Source: Phoronis australis (lineage: Eukaryota; Phoronida; Phoronidae). Taken from it: a stretch of 64,000 bases of DNA. Positions 1-11,948 of this stretch are shown here, piece by piece. Every line of letters starts with the position of its first letter. Positions within the stretch are counted from its first letter, which is position 1. Where the stretch lies: positions 285,396-349,395 of the forward strand of contig NMRA01000016.1 of the NCBI GenBank assembly GCA_002633005.1, given 5' to 3'. The notes beneath the pieces were generated by a model. That model saw only the letters and a list, made by a program, of their open reading frames with translations, did not search any database and was not told the origin of the DNA. Made by a program: the position numbers and the translations under genes.

Positions 1-548
1 TGCATTTATAGCTAAGTCAAAGTTTCATGTGAAGAATGGTTAGCGTGCTCAATGTTTCATTTCCTGGTCGCCATTTTGAAAACATTTGGTTCACATTGGT
101 ATAAGTCACTTGGTAATGTGTACTAGCATTCAGATATTAGTGTTGTTACTGCATAGAAATTGCCCGAATTTGTCAGGCAAGTTTTTACCAGGAAAATGTT
201 GTCATCGGGACGCACATTTGCCGGTGTTCCGATCTCCATGGAGTCTTCAGGATTAATTCCATGAAAGTTTATTCATTACTCGAGGCATTTGTTTATCGGA
301 GTCTCACAGATGTGTGACTGGGGCATTTTCAAAGCCTGCCAATAGAGTCTACAGAACTATATTTTCGATCGCATGGGGACACAACATAGTGAAAATAATT
401 CCTGTGAAGTCCTGCAAAATTTCTGTAATTCTGACATACACCGATCCTCGACTATTCGGTGCATCTCTTTAATGTACAACAGTCTTTGTCGTCTGCATAC
501 TGCTTAATATGCTAATGATATGCTAATTTATGACCATTCTCGTGGCAG
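1..548. other. Presumed intron or upstream DNA, no gene seen
   Basis: I see no coding exon or recognisable element here. The stretch ends in a 3' splice site (GGCAG before position 550) that opens the terminal exon at 550-759, so at least its right part is probably an intron of that plus-strand gene. Confidence 0.4.
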
Positions 549-549
549 G

Positions 550-759
550 TGTGACCATAACAAGTACAATCTGAGCTATCTTATATCACTGGGGGAGACC
601 AACAGGAAACGGAAATTGGAGACAGGGAATGATGGGAAGGAGGCTCAGGAGAATAGCGATTTAACGGAGGAGGACTCTAGTGACTCTGATGCAGAGAACA
701 TATTAAGTGAACTACGAGAGAAGTGGACACCAGACTCTAGTGAAGTGGAGGAGACTTGA
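550..759 (+). CDS. Terminal coding exon of an unidentified gene (partial)
   Basis: An open frame runs from a GGCAG acceptor to a TGA stop and encodes about 69 residues. It starts with CDHNKYNLSYLISLGE, passes through a basic patch (NRKRK), and ends in a strongly acidic, serine-rich tail with SSDSDAE and a last stretch SELREKW. The acceptor implies a codon split after two bases in the upstream exon, which lies outside the window. Composition (Lys/Arg patch, then Glu/Asp/Ser run) and codon use look like real protein, unlike the surrounding AT-rich noise. The tail could be a disordered, phosphorylated nuclear-protein C-terminus, but that is inference from composition only. I do not recognise the family. 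Confidence 0.5.
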   Translation, partial: CDHNKYNLSYLISLGETNRKRKLETGNDGKEAQENSDLTEEDSSDSDAENILSELREKWTPDSSEVEET

Positions 760-3510
760 TTTGCTTTGTATTACTGGCCTCTGCCGGGAACTCTTCCTCT
801 GATCTGTATTGAAGTCGCATCTTTATCTGGGTCCTACTTTGCCGGCTAAGTAATTCTGCTGTTATTTTATCACACAATATGGCCGACAAGTGAAATTCTG
901 TTTTGTCAAAATTTCTCCACAAAAGAATGTTTTGTAGTGTGTAGATGCCATCAGTTAGATATCCTGGTAAAGTTTGCATTATTTTATGGCAACGTAATCA
1001 GCCTTTGAAAAATGGAAAATGACAGTTTTGGCTATTATTTTTGTGAAGAACAAGTGGAGAATTATGGGAACAATTTGATGTCATTACGTGTCATTAGAAT
1101 TGTCAAACAATGCTGGTGTTTTTTGACAACACAATTAAGACTGAAGAAAAGCTTCATGAAATTGTCCCATTGTGTGGGGACTGTCTTTGTATAGAGCAAG
1201 TATTGCTCTTGGAGCTGTGCAACATTCGTTTTTACATTTAGTAGAACTTGTCCACAGTCGGATAATTACCAGGGCCTAGGGTATAATCTTTGTACTCGAT
1301 GTCAAGCTCAGAATTATTTTTGACATTTTCCTCTTGATATTATATTACATAGAATGGAAAATGTCAAAAATATTTTCAAGTTCAATTTCGAGTATGAATG
1401 TTAGATTCCAGTTTGTCGTTTTTTAGTTAAGACTGGATTCAAGATTATTCTCCTGCCTTGTGTGTTGGCTATGCAGGGCATGTGTGCTCAGACACGTAAT
1501 GGCCGGAGGGCCTGAAAGAGACGAACTACTGAATCACATATTGTTCCAGTTGGTTATGTAAAACAATTAAATGCTCACTAGATGTCACAGCTGCTGTCTT
1601 AGCCACCAAAGTTGTGAAAATGGTCTTAGATCACAGGAGAGAAGTGATCCGTATATGTTATACAACGTACATGTTTATACCAGTGATTACTACACTGAGG
1701 CATGTGATCTGCAAAGGTATTTGAACGAGGCCAAAATCAGATTTCAAACGCCTTTGCATATCATGTATCGAGAAACACCACTTGCAAAAACGTAAGATGT
1801 ATAACATTATATTTATCGTGTACGCCACTGATGGTTCTAGGCTTGCGATTTTCCCTTTTTAAGAGGATTTTCTATTTTTTGGTTTCGATTTCCTTTTATG
1901 TGATTTCCAGTTTCCTATTTTTGCGTCTATTGTTTACCATTATTTTGACTTTATTCATGCAAAAACGTTTATTTCAGTTGAATTTTACAACACAGAAATA
2001 TTTCTATCACACAAGCCTATTTGTGGAACGATAGATCTGCTGGAAATTTTTCCTCTTTATTTCCATTAGTCATTCCAAGCACTTTGTTTGTCACAAAAAA
2101 ACTGCTCATTAGTCAATGGTGATGACAGCCTTGAGTGACACCTGTAACAAAGATGGTCAATAAAGTTTCTGTGCGTATCATTTTCGTGGATGAATTTTCA
2201 CACAATGTAGTTCATGACTAATTTAGAGTCTATTTTTGCTTGAAATACATGATCCTTTACTACCCACGTGAAACGAGGGCGCAAACTCATCACATAGATA
2301 TCGGTAGGTTGGCATATATATTGTTAACTTTGTTTTTCTTATAATAAAAATAATGGTAAACATTTATCGTTAACCAGCTGATGGGTGCCCAAGTTACGAT
2401 ATCAGTGTTACCCGTATTGTTATATCCAACAAAGACGCAACAAAGGAAAAAAGTGGCAGCGTCCCATAGGCGATAACCATGTGACACGCTTGCGCCTGTT
2501 ACATGGGTCACACAAGTTGAACAATAGCTTTCGAAATCCATACATCATTTGACATGGGTAATTTAAATATTGGCTGCAACAGTATTTTCCTTATGTATAT
2601 TCAAACCATGCTCGAATTGTTTTGCACCATTTTTGGAAATCGTGAGCCATTTTTGAGAAGTCGGGTTTTTTCTGCTGTAAAGTGGTTGAAATTGTGTTCC
2701 ATAAAGATACATTATTTTATTATGTAGCGGTAAAAGTGATTGTGACACGCCCAGCAAGTGAAAGTAATGTATAACCATTGTTGTCATAACAGAGGAAGAT
2801 TACGTCCTGAACCTTGTTTGAATTTTGTCCAGGGAAAACCCTAGGCTAGTTTGCTTCCCTTTTGTGATTTGAAATTTTGTTGTTAGTGAGAATGACTGTG
2901 AAAGACTGGCTAACATCTTTCAATGGTTAAAAGGTAAAAAGTACCGTATTGTTGGTGCTCGTCTGCACCCAACTCATTTTGAAATCTGTGCCTCAAAGTT
3001 GGCACTAGGTGGCGCTGAGTAAAGAAGAGTTATGACTCATTACATCTGGCATCAGGTGATTTTCTTTTTGAAAGTATGGTTTACTAAAAATAAATCACCT
3101 TATGAATTTTGAAAAGAACAGACCAGAATTTTTTGCCCAGAGGGGAATTAAACTGCTTTGAAGAAATTTTTGGTCAATTCTCTCGCAAACGCAATTTGAA
3201 CCTTTATGGTTGATTGCTATGACGTCTTAAGTAACACAGCTTAATCACTATTGTATTACTTGTTTCTGTCGTCATTGCTCACTGCGTCACACAAACGGTT
3301 TAAAGTATTGCATATTTTCTTTTCTTGGAAAAGGTAAACGTAAGTAAGATTTGACAAAAAATTGAGAACAAAATTACTTCAAAAGGTAACATTCCTCTGA
3401 ATAACGACCTCAGCTATAAGTCAAATATCGAGCAACTAATGATGCTATGTCAACCATTAAAAGTATATATTTTCTGAAAGGAGAAAGGTCGATGATTCTA
3501 AAAATATGCT
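760..3510. other. Intergenic DNA with dispersed repeats
   Basis: No gene is supported. Two stretches recur elsewhere in the window. About 850-1080 resembles 53018-53235 (shared text around ATGGCYGACAA and GCCTTTGAAAA). 1831-2065 recurs inverted at 13735-13930. An AATAAA lies near 2159, possibly serving the terminal exon upstream, but it is far away. The short ORFs here have no family features. Confidence 0.5.
1831..2065 (+). repeat. Dispersed repeat, inverted copy at 13735-13930
   Basis: The right half contains TCTATCACACAAGCCTAT and GTGGAACGATA, which reappear in reverse complement within the PAR-bZIP third intron, together with the flanking AT-rich text. Two copies in one window point to a moderately repetitive, unclassified element. 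Confidence 0.6.
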
Positions 3511-5828
3511 TCTTACTACTGTGTCTTTATTTTTGTCACGTGACCATGTTTTTTAAGTCAAATTTTCATGTGCAAGAAAGATACATTCGTAGCAAAGTAA
3601 CCTCCCAGCCAATTTTACTAAAACTTTTAATTAAATGAAAACTACGTCTCAAAAACACTAGAATTTTTTATCACGGTATTCATGTAGTTCAGGTATTATG
3701 CCAAATTAACTCTAAAAACACGAGGCATTTTTGTAAAAAAAAACAGCGGCCTTATTTGTATATCGCTCGGCATGCAAAAACTGAAGTTTTCATTTAAAAA
3801 AAGTTTTAGTTTAGGGGGTGACATTGCTATGAATCGGTGCACCTTTCTTGCACGTGAAATGTTGACTCGAAAAACATGGTCACATGACAGTTTTAAAGAC
3901 GCATTTATGAGAAGCATATTTTTAGAATCCTCGATCTATCTCCTTTCAGAAAATGTATATATGGTTGACGAAGCAAAGCTTTTTAGAAGTCGTTTATTTA
4001 GGTCCTAGATAATGTTAAGTGCTATGTGTATGACGTTGGACATATAATCCACTCCTGGAAAATACAGTACAAGACAGTAATCTTTCTAATTACCGTTAAC
4101 CACGTCATGATGGCTAATTCTGTTCATTGCAAAATCAACGTTAATAACTAATAGGGCAGCCAAGCTCTACTTACGGAAGGGCTTAGTCGCCTTATCAATT
4201 TCCTATTAATTCCCTTTCATTCCTGGCTGCGAGGAAAGACTATTCTATGAATCGGCTTCCTAACAACCGTCATTTTTGTGATTTCAGGTCATTTTGTCTG
4301 TCAGAATATTTCTGGCCTGTATTTGGCACAAGCGTGGAGAAACGAATTTTTATCTTTTCTTAATCTTTAGTACTTTTGTCTCTTGTAACAGATTCCGAGC
4401 TCTCTGTTCATTTCTCTTTATTCATCGTTTTACAAGTCGTTTCTTTCTGCATAAAACTTGTGGACAACCCTGTATGAAAGGCTGGTTGATTCAATTCTGT
4501 AATTTGTTGAATTGGAAGTAAAGATGGAGAAAAATCATTGAAAGTCAAAATACCTTAAGTATATTTTGCACATTTCTTTGATACTTCCAACTTTTTTTCA
4601 AATTGCATTAAAGATCACCACAACAGTGGTGTGGCAATTAATTTCCCTTCATTGTCATTAACATGTATGATGAGGAAAGGCGTTTGTAAAAATCAATATG
4701 AGCAAAATTTTGTCCTCTCACTTCACTATATCACAATTCGAGCTCCGTGAGTTACGACACGTACAAGCCGTGACGAGGTAATGTGTTGTTTATCTCTAGT
4801 TAGTCGTTGAACCGACTGAGTATTTGCTAAATCACCGGGTACTTGTCTCTTGCGTGAGTGACCGATAACTAGTTGATTTTGGTCATTTTTATTAATTTCG
4901 ATAAAATACACTGTGGAAAAACATTTACACACCATGGACTTGTAATTTGTGATATGCACCCACATACTTTTAAAAGGTATGTGGAATAATGTTTAGATAA
5001 TGCGATTATTACCTCAGGACATCTGGTTTCACGCAACAGCGAATCAGCCTCGTCCCCAAGGCTCAAGATGGCGCTGATTGGTTTAGCCATTTGAGGCTTG
5101 GTTATGGGAAATGAAATGACACATTTTACGCAAATCGCCAGAATATCAAGAGTAATATAATTTTGAAATTTTCTCCAGTTTTACATAAAAGTGGTATATT
5201 GCAGCAATTTAGGTCTAAATTATTGCAAAAATGATGTATTTTTATTTGAACACAGATTTCTGTGATACTATTACTAAAAAATTGAAAATAATTACTCAAA
5301 CAACCTTTATGTCAAACTTTAAGCAAAACAATGCATTCTGCTTCATGAATGGCAGCAACGCCTGTGAAAATAATTAAAATCTACCTTTGTTTTATTTAGG
5401 CCAAGGCAGCAGCCAATCATTGCGTGGAAGGCAATTCCCATAACCAAGCCTCAAATGGCTCACCCAATTAGTGCCATATTGAGGCTCAGGGACAAGGCTG
5501 GTGGCGAATGACCTGTTAGTGCTTGAAATGAACTAGGACGTTTCTCTTTATCGTCAAAATCTTTTGTGTGAACTTGTATGTTCATTATAATAATCAAGTG
5601 AACCTTGTTTTTCAGTACTGCAAGGAATTTTTGTATTTATTGGTCCTACAATCACACTTTTTCCCTTTCACCAAACTTGTGTCACCAAGTCTGAGGTATT
5701 ATGTGATTAGTTAAACTGACAACCATAGTTTTGTTTCATAAGATCGTCAATAAAATTGATAAAAGTTGGGTTAAAATTTCATTAACAAGTGATTTAGTGT
5801 AGAACAGTACAACTTGAACATGATTATT
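3511..5828 (+). repeat. 2.3 kb duplicated segment, copy A (ends at gap)
   Basis: This segment is repeated in the same orientation at 6251-8611 with scattered substitutions and small indels. Copy A stops exactly at a run of N, and copy B continues past that point. No coding capacity is seen; the short ORFs in both copies are not conserved as proteins. Within each copy two arms of about 75 bp form an inverted repeat (5035-5112 against 5434-5512 here). This may be a real tandem duplication or two alleles placed side by side by the assembler. Confidence 0.85.
5035..5512. mobile_element. Inverted-repeat (MITE-like) element inside copy A
   Basis: The left arm reads through AGATGGCGCTGATTGG and GCCATTTGAGGCTTGGTTAT. 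The right arm is its imperfect reverse complement (ATAACCAAGCCTCAAATGGC). The AT-rich spacer of about 320 bp has no ORF of note. The structure fits a non-autonomous foldback or MITE element. No clear target-site duplication was found by eye. The same structure sits at 7819-8292 in copy B. Confidence 0.5.
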
Positions 5829-5893
5829 NNNNNNNNNNNNNNNNNNNNNNNNNNNNNNNNNNNNNNNNNNNNNNNNNNNNNNNNNNNNNNNNN
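5829..5893. other. Assembly gap (65 N)
   Basis: A run of N directly abuts the end of duplicated copy A, so sequence here is unknown and the join between the two sides is not proven. Confidence 1.
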
Positions 5894-6250
5894 TGTGTTA
5901 ACACCAGTTTAGTGTTGCATAACTTTTCAATTCAATAGGACTGCAGACAAGCAGTTGGCTCAAATCAAGTTGCCCATGACTTGATTAATGGCTCAGTGAA
6001 CATATTGCACTCTGTTCACTAGCAATATGGGCTTTTCTGTATTGGATTGTTTTGAGTTTTGAGGGCTGAAGTAACCAACCTGTCAACATTAACAGGTCAA
6101 AAAATACCACCCATTTTTAATGCATCACTTCTTACAGGAACAACCACCCATAATTTGTGTTTTTTTCTGAAGACCACCACCCATGAATTTTTATTTCTAC
6201 TGCCGTCCCCCCCCTCCCACACGGATTTTACTGGAACAGCCCTCAGCGAA
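5894..6250. other. Unique spacer between the two duplicate copies
   Basis: This stretch matches neither the sequence before copy A nor any other part of the window that I could see. No coding signal is evident. If the duplication is an allele artefact, this would have to be a haplotype-specific insertion. Confidence 0.4.
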
Positions 6251-8611
6251 TCTTACTACTGTGTCTTTATTTTTGTCACGTGACCATGTTTTTTAAGTCA
6301 AATTTTCATGTGCAAGAAAGATACATTCATAGCAAAATAACCTCTCAGCCAATTTTACTAAAACGTTTTTAAATGAAAACTACGTCTCAAAAACACTGGA
6401 ATTTTTTATCACGGTATTCACTTAGTTAAGGTATTATGCCAAATTAACTCTAAAAACACGAGGCATTTTTGTAAAAAAAAGCGGCCTTATTTGTATATCG
6501 CTCAGCATGCAAAACTAGGCATTTTAAAGCAAAATCCTAGCAGCATTTTGAGACGACGTTAAGTTTTCATTTAAAAAAAGTTTTAGTTTAGGGGGTGACA
6601 TTGCTATGAATCGATGCACCTTTCTTGCACGTGAAATGTTGACTCGAAAAACACGACACATGACAGTTATAAAGATGCATTTATGAGAAGCATATTTTTA
6701 GAATCCTCGATCTATCTCCTTTCAGAAAATGTATACTTTTAATGGTTGACGAAGCAAAGCTTTTTAGAAGTCGTTTATTTAGGTCCTAGATAATGTTAAG
6801 TACTATATGTGTGGAGTTGGACGTATAATCCACTCCTGGAAAATACAGTACAAGACAGTAATCTTTTTAATTACCATTAACCACGTCATGGTGGCTAATT
6901 CTGTTAACTGCAAAAATCAACGTTAATAACTAATAGGGCAGCCAAGTTCTACTTATGGAAGGGCTTAGTCGCCTTATTGATTTCTTATTAGTTCCCTTTC
7001 ATTCCTGGCCGCGAGGAAAGACTATTCTATGAATTCGGCTTCCTACCAACCGTCATTTTTGTGATTTCAGGTCATTTTGTCTGAATATTTCTGGCCTGTA
7101 CTAGGCACAAGCGTGGATAAACGAATTTTTATTTTTTCTTAGTTTTTAGTACTTCAGTCTCTTGTAACAGATTCCGATCTCTCTGTTCATTTCTCTTTAT
7201 TCATCGTTATACAAGTCGTTTCTTTCTGCATAAAACTTGTGTACAACCCTGTATGAAAGGCTGGTTGATTCAATTCTGTAATTTGTTGAATTGGAAGTAA
7301 AGATGGAGAAAAATCATTGAAAGTCAAAATACCTTAAGTATATTTTGTGCATTTCTTTGATACTTCTAACTTTTTTTCAAATTGCATTAAAGATCACCAC
7401 AACAGTGGTGTGGCAATTAATTTCCCGTCATTGTCATTAACATGTATGATGAGGAAAGGTGTTTGTAAAAATCAATATGAGCAAAATTTCGTCCTCACAC
7501 TTCATTCACTATATCACAATTCGAGCTCCGTGAGTTACGACACGTACAAGCCGTGGTGAGGTAATGTGTTGTTTATCAGTTAGTCGTTGAACCGACTGAG
7601 TATTTGCTAAATCACCGGGTACTTGTCGCCCAGTCCCGTATGAGTGACTGATTAGTTGATTTTGGTCATTTTTATTAATTTCGATAAAATACACTGTGGA
7701 AAAACATTTACACACCATGGACTTGTTATTTGTGATATGCACCCACATACTTTTAAAAGGTATGTGGAATAATGTTTAGATAATGCGATTATTACCCCAG
7801 GACATCTGGTTTCACGCAGCAGCGAATCAGCCTCGTCCCTAAGGCTCAAGATGGCGCTGATTGGTTTAGCCATTTGAGGCTTGGTTATGGGAAATGAAAT
7901 GACACATTTTACGCAAATTGCCAGAATATCAAGAGTAATATAATTTTGAAATTTTCTCCAGTTTTACATAAAAGTGGTATATTGCAGCAATTTAGGTCTA
8001 AATTATTGCAAAAATGATGTATTTTTATTTGATCACAGCTTTCTGTGATACTATTACTAAAAAATTGAAAATAATTACTCAAACAACCTTTATGTCGAAC
8101 TTTAAGCAAAACAATGCCTTCTGCTTCATGAATGGCAGCAACGCCTGTGAAAATAATTAAAATCTACCTTTGTTTTATTTACACCAAGGCAGCAGCCAAT
8201 CATTGCGTGGAAGGCAATTCCCATAACCAAGCCTCAAATGGCTAAACCAATTAGTGCCATATTGAGGCTCAGGGACAAGGCTGACGGCGAATGACCTGTT
8301 AGTGCTTGAAGTGAACTAGGACATTTCTCTTTATCGTCAAAATCTTTTGTGTGAACTTGTATGTTCATTATAAAAATCAAGTGAACCTTGTTTTTCTGTA
8401 CTACTAGGAATTTTTGCATTTATTGGTCCTACAATCACACTTTTTCCCTTTCACCAAACTTGTGTCACCAAGTCAGAGGTATTATGTGATTAGTTAAACT
8501 GACAACCATAGTTTTGTTTCATAAGATCGTCAATAAAATTGATAAAAGTTGGGTTAAAATTTCATTAACAAGTGATTTAGTGTAGAACAGTACAACTTGA
8601 ACATGATTATT
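6251..8611 (+). repeat. 2.3 kb duplicated segment, copy B
   Basis: Direct repeat of 3511-5828. It differs by scattered base changes and by short insertions, for example an extra stretch of about 45 bases around 6514-6560. It contains the second inverted-repeat structure at 7819-8292. No gene is supported. Confidence 0.85.
7819..8292. mobile_element. Inverted-repeat (MITE-like) element inside copy B
   Basis: Counterpart of 5035-5512: arms of about 75 bp at both ends in inverted orientation with an AT-rich centre. It was presumably present before the larger segment was duplicated, or is the same locus on the other allele. Confidence 0.5.
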
Positions 8612-9858
8612 TGAGTGAACGCCAGGTTTACTCTGGTCAATATTCCAAGTTCATGCATGTGCGATCTTAGATCAAGAGGAATTCCACGTTAAAGCACAAC
8701 AGACTGTAGTGAATGTTTTGAATCTTGCGATGGTTTCAAAACACCTAGCCGTGAAATATGCAAGGCAAGTTNCATTCGTTTGTTTTGATCACGCAGATTT
8801 TAAGAAAATAAAAAATAAAAGAAAAAATATGTACAGGCAGCAGATCGACCCCATACTTACGAAAAGTTCTAATTAAGTGTCAGAGAGTATGTTTCAATGG
8901 TTTTTATGCAGATTCACGATGTTTTTAAAACGTCTACAAACGGATCATATGACTTTAAAATAATTATTTTCCCTAATACATTTCATTTGAATAGAAAAGG
9001 TGCAAAATGTCTATTAAAGGGGTACAATATGTCAAAATTGATCAAAAATGCCTTTCAACAGATAACGCTTTTTTGTGCAAATAAGCGAAACGTACCGCTT
9101 TACGAAGTAGATCAAATGACCTTTGCGGAGTGTAAATAAAACTACGAGGACAAGGTGAGTTAAACTTTAAAGAAGGAAGCTCTTTCTCTGTGGAAAGTAG
9201 CGTCATCTATTGATTAAAATTATCATTAGACATTAACCTTATTACAACAAGACACATTTGCATCAACTAATCGTGAACTTACAAGTCAAGACCGTCTAGA
9301 CATGTCAAATTCAAAGCAAAAATCTTCCGACATGTTGGCAGGCTATTTCGCGAATGTTTCGGCATAAAAATGAGGCAAGAATATGATCGGTGTCTGGACT
9401 AATTACGGTAAGTCGACCAGTTGAGTAAAGATGAAACAGACAAGAATGAAGAATAAGAATTTTATTATCACAACATTATCTTGTAGCTAAGAAGACAATT
9501 TTCAAACCTTATCCAAACCATAGACTATAAAGACGAATAAACATCAACTGGTACACACTCAGATATTTAGATAAAATTTTTACTTGATCAACTTCGAGGT
9601 TTTTGTGCGCTTGTATTTTTTAACAGAAATGGTAATAACATGACATCAATATCTATAAAATATCAATGCCTATTTGATACCAATATCTGTTTTAATACCA
9701 ATATCTATTTCATTTTGTACAACTAGACAAAGTGAGATGAATAGGTGACCAACTTCAATGTATGAAGTCGAATTTAATGTTGTGGTGTACAGTGAACAAA
9801 AGTAACTGCAAAGCATTCTGTTCTCATAAAATACTCATCAGTGAAATGAGGGTAATTG

Positions 9859-9944
9859 ATAAAACGTGCCGTAATTTTGAGAACCAGTTTTCTTCACTGA
9901 ATAACAGGCATCAAACTGGTTCTCAAAATAAGGGCACGTTATAT
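9859..9944. repeat. 86-nt hairpin, copy 1 of a pair
   Basis: A 32-base left arm (9859-9890), a 22-base loop (9891-9912) and a 32-base right arm (9913-9944) form a long imperfect hairpin with about four mismatches. The inner 16 bases of the arm are TTTTGAGAACCAGTTT. The same inner arm and a similar loop occur at 54315-54400 with identical geometry, but there the outer 16 base pairs are a different sequence that is also self-complementary. Confidence 0.75.
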
Positions 9945-11242
9945 CAGACTATTGCCGAAATGAGAGTAGCAATGATGTTTCCACTTAATCCAACAGCAAA
10001 CTTTGTTGAATACATGGGTGGTATCTTTCATGCACGAGCACGTATTTTGCCAGAGATTTCATTTCTGCAAATTACAACGGTGCGTCCTTACACAACAGTT
10101 GTAACTGGACAACACGATTGATTGGACGTTTTTTTTTTAAATGCCGTAGATCCCACAACATTAAAAACTCCATACCAAGAGACGCGAGTTGCAGGTAGAC
10201 AAAAATAGAATAGTCGTATAAAAACTTGTTAACTAGCCACAACCTGCTTCTGAGCGAGTCACTTCCGCGTCAAAAATGTTAATCAATTGCTTAAGAAACT
10301 AATGGTACAAAAGTGAGGTAACACAAAAACGAGTTCTAAAACGAACACCGTGCCCAAGAGAAGATAGAAACCTGTCAACGGGGATCCTTTTCAAAATAAA
10401 GTAATAGGCTTGCAATATGAGAAATGCTAACCCTTTCCAATGGCCCCGTTTTTTTTGGAACAATGCCAAACGGTACAAACGATTGTAATTGTGCTATAAT
10501 GTTAGTTACTGCCAATCGTAAAACAACAAAGAAGACAAAATTAAACACTTAACATATGCAATTAACATAATACTAATGAGTACATACTGGCGGCTCCTCA
10601 ACGTACACCTTCCTGATGAATATTAGAAAAAAGTCGTCATTGAATTATGTCCTCTCACAAGCGCAGCAAAAATGAAGAGAAGGTATACCACAAGAACGCT
10701 TCGATTTGGGACAAAAGTAATTGCAAAAATAAACCAATGCTTGTTTTAATGCGACAAATGTTCAGAATTTCTCCAAATGCTATTAACTGGAGACAGCTCT
10801 CTGAACAGGAAAGAAGTCAAATTTCCTTAAAGTGGCATTATCGGCAAGATAAGTGATTTTTTGAGAGATTCGCCTCAGCGTGGAATGGAACCTGCAACCC
10901 AACGCTGTAGCTCCTCTGGCAAACCTTATCCCCACTTGGTAACTGGCACAGTATTTCAACCACATTAATTGGTTAAAACATAGGCCTTGATTTTAGCAAG
11001 TGTCGGGCAGAAAATGGCGAGAATTGGCGATTTGTAAAAAAATCACAACACCAACAGACTTTATCGCTTATAGTTCTGGTCAAGGCCAATAACTTCAAGA
11101 AGTCTGTGCCGTCCAACAACAATCTTCAAAAATACTTTTTTCGATCGTAACACCGATAATGTCCCTTAAGTACTTATTTTTATTGTGAAAGTTAACTGTA
11201 GGAAAAATCGTTTTTCTGTCACATTGCGTCCTAAATTGGAGA

Positions 11243-11248
11243 TTTATT
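11243..11248 (-). promoter_or_regulatory. Candidate poly(A) signal for the PAR-bZIP gene
   Basis: AATAAA on the minus strand, about 450 bases past the bZIP stop codon. A second AATAAA lies a little further at 11178-11183. Position and strand are suitable, but neither is proven. Confidence 0.35.
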
Positions 11249-11696
11249 TACCGTAATCGGTTGAACTTACGTTGAAGAAAACCAGAGAGGTGTGAATGAC
11301 AATCATGAAGGTCAATACTCTCTGACCCAACTCTTGTGAGATGACATAATGCGTAATGATTCCACAACAGTTGTAACGGCACTGGTCGTTAGGTTCTTGA
11401 CATTTAAAACCACACATCACAACCGTTAATGTATTAAAGGACTGCAGACTATTGTAATCGTTTTACCAAGCAAACACCTATTTTAGGCTTGAAATGCATT
11501 CCGTGGAGAACAACAAAGGTCAGATTTGAAAAAACAAAGTGATAATATGTTAAATATATAGAAGTATTTTAAAAAAGGCGATGTCTTAATATGGCATAAA
11601 AGAAGGGTGAGATACATCATGGCTACGGTTGTGATGTTTCTGTAGTTCCAAACGACAACGCACCTTTGACAAAATGCCATAGACTGATGTGTTTGT

Positions 11697-11948
11697 CTAG
11701 ATAGTGTTACCAGCCAACTTGGCCTGCATCTCATACTGACTCAGATGCTTTTTCAGGGCCAGGTTTTCCACTCGTAACTTCTCCAGGTCAGATTTAAGTG
11801 TACCATTTTCCTTCTCAAGGAAGGCTGCGCGCATGGCGATCTGGTTCTCCTTGACGCGACGAGCATCACGAGATCGCTTGGCGGCGACATTGTTTTTGTT
11901 GCGGCGCTCCCAGTACTGCTCGTCCTTTAAGTTCTCGGGCACGTACAT
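11697..11948 (-). CDS. HLF/TEF-like: PAR-bZIP exon 4: bZIP domain and stop
   Basis: The acceptor TTACAG precedes ATGTACGTGCCC and the exon ends at TAG. It encodes residues 186-268: [12 protein letters not shown], the basic region with the N-x-x-A-A-x-x-S-R signature (NNVAAKRSR), and the leucine zipper. Phase 0 on entry matches exon 3. The ATG at the exon start is internal, not the translation start. Confidence 0.96.
   Translation of the reverse strand: MYVPENLKDEQYWERRNKNNVAAKRSRDARRVKENQIAMRAAFLEKENGTLKSDLEKLRVENLALKKHLSQYEMQAKLAGNTI

Larger units (their letters stand above)
8612..11696. other. Intergenic DNA and 3' region of the PAR-bZIP gene
   Basis: No gene is supported. The right end should contain the 3' untranslated region of the minus-strand bZIP gene; AATAAA-type signals on the minus strand lie at 11243-11248 and near 11178-11183. 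An 86-nt hairpin is at 9859-9944. A tRNA-like, box-B-containing stretch around 10870-10930 looks like a decayed SINE. The ORFs of 119 and 69 codons here show no family features. Confidence 0.5.

Noticed and set aside
1831-2034. Hydrophobic 67-codon ORF
   Set aside because: It is part of a dispersed repeat whose second copy does not keep the frame.
3537-3547. GTCACGTGAC (CLEAR/E-box-like palindrome) as a regulatory site
   Set aside because: It sits at the edge of the duplicated repeat segment, away from any gene start, and is present in both copies simply by duplication.
4726-8109. Paired short ORFs in the 2.3 kb duplicates
   Set aside because: They look conserved only because the DNA is duplicated; indels break frames between copies and the sequence is repeat-derived.
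9762-10121. ORF of 119 codons on the plus strand
   Set aside because: Its first part runs through the 86-nt hairpin and the rest shows no protein-like features.
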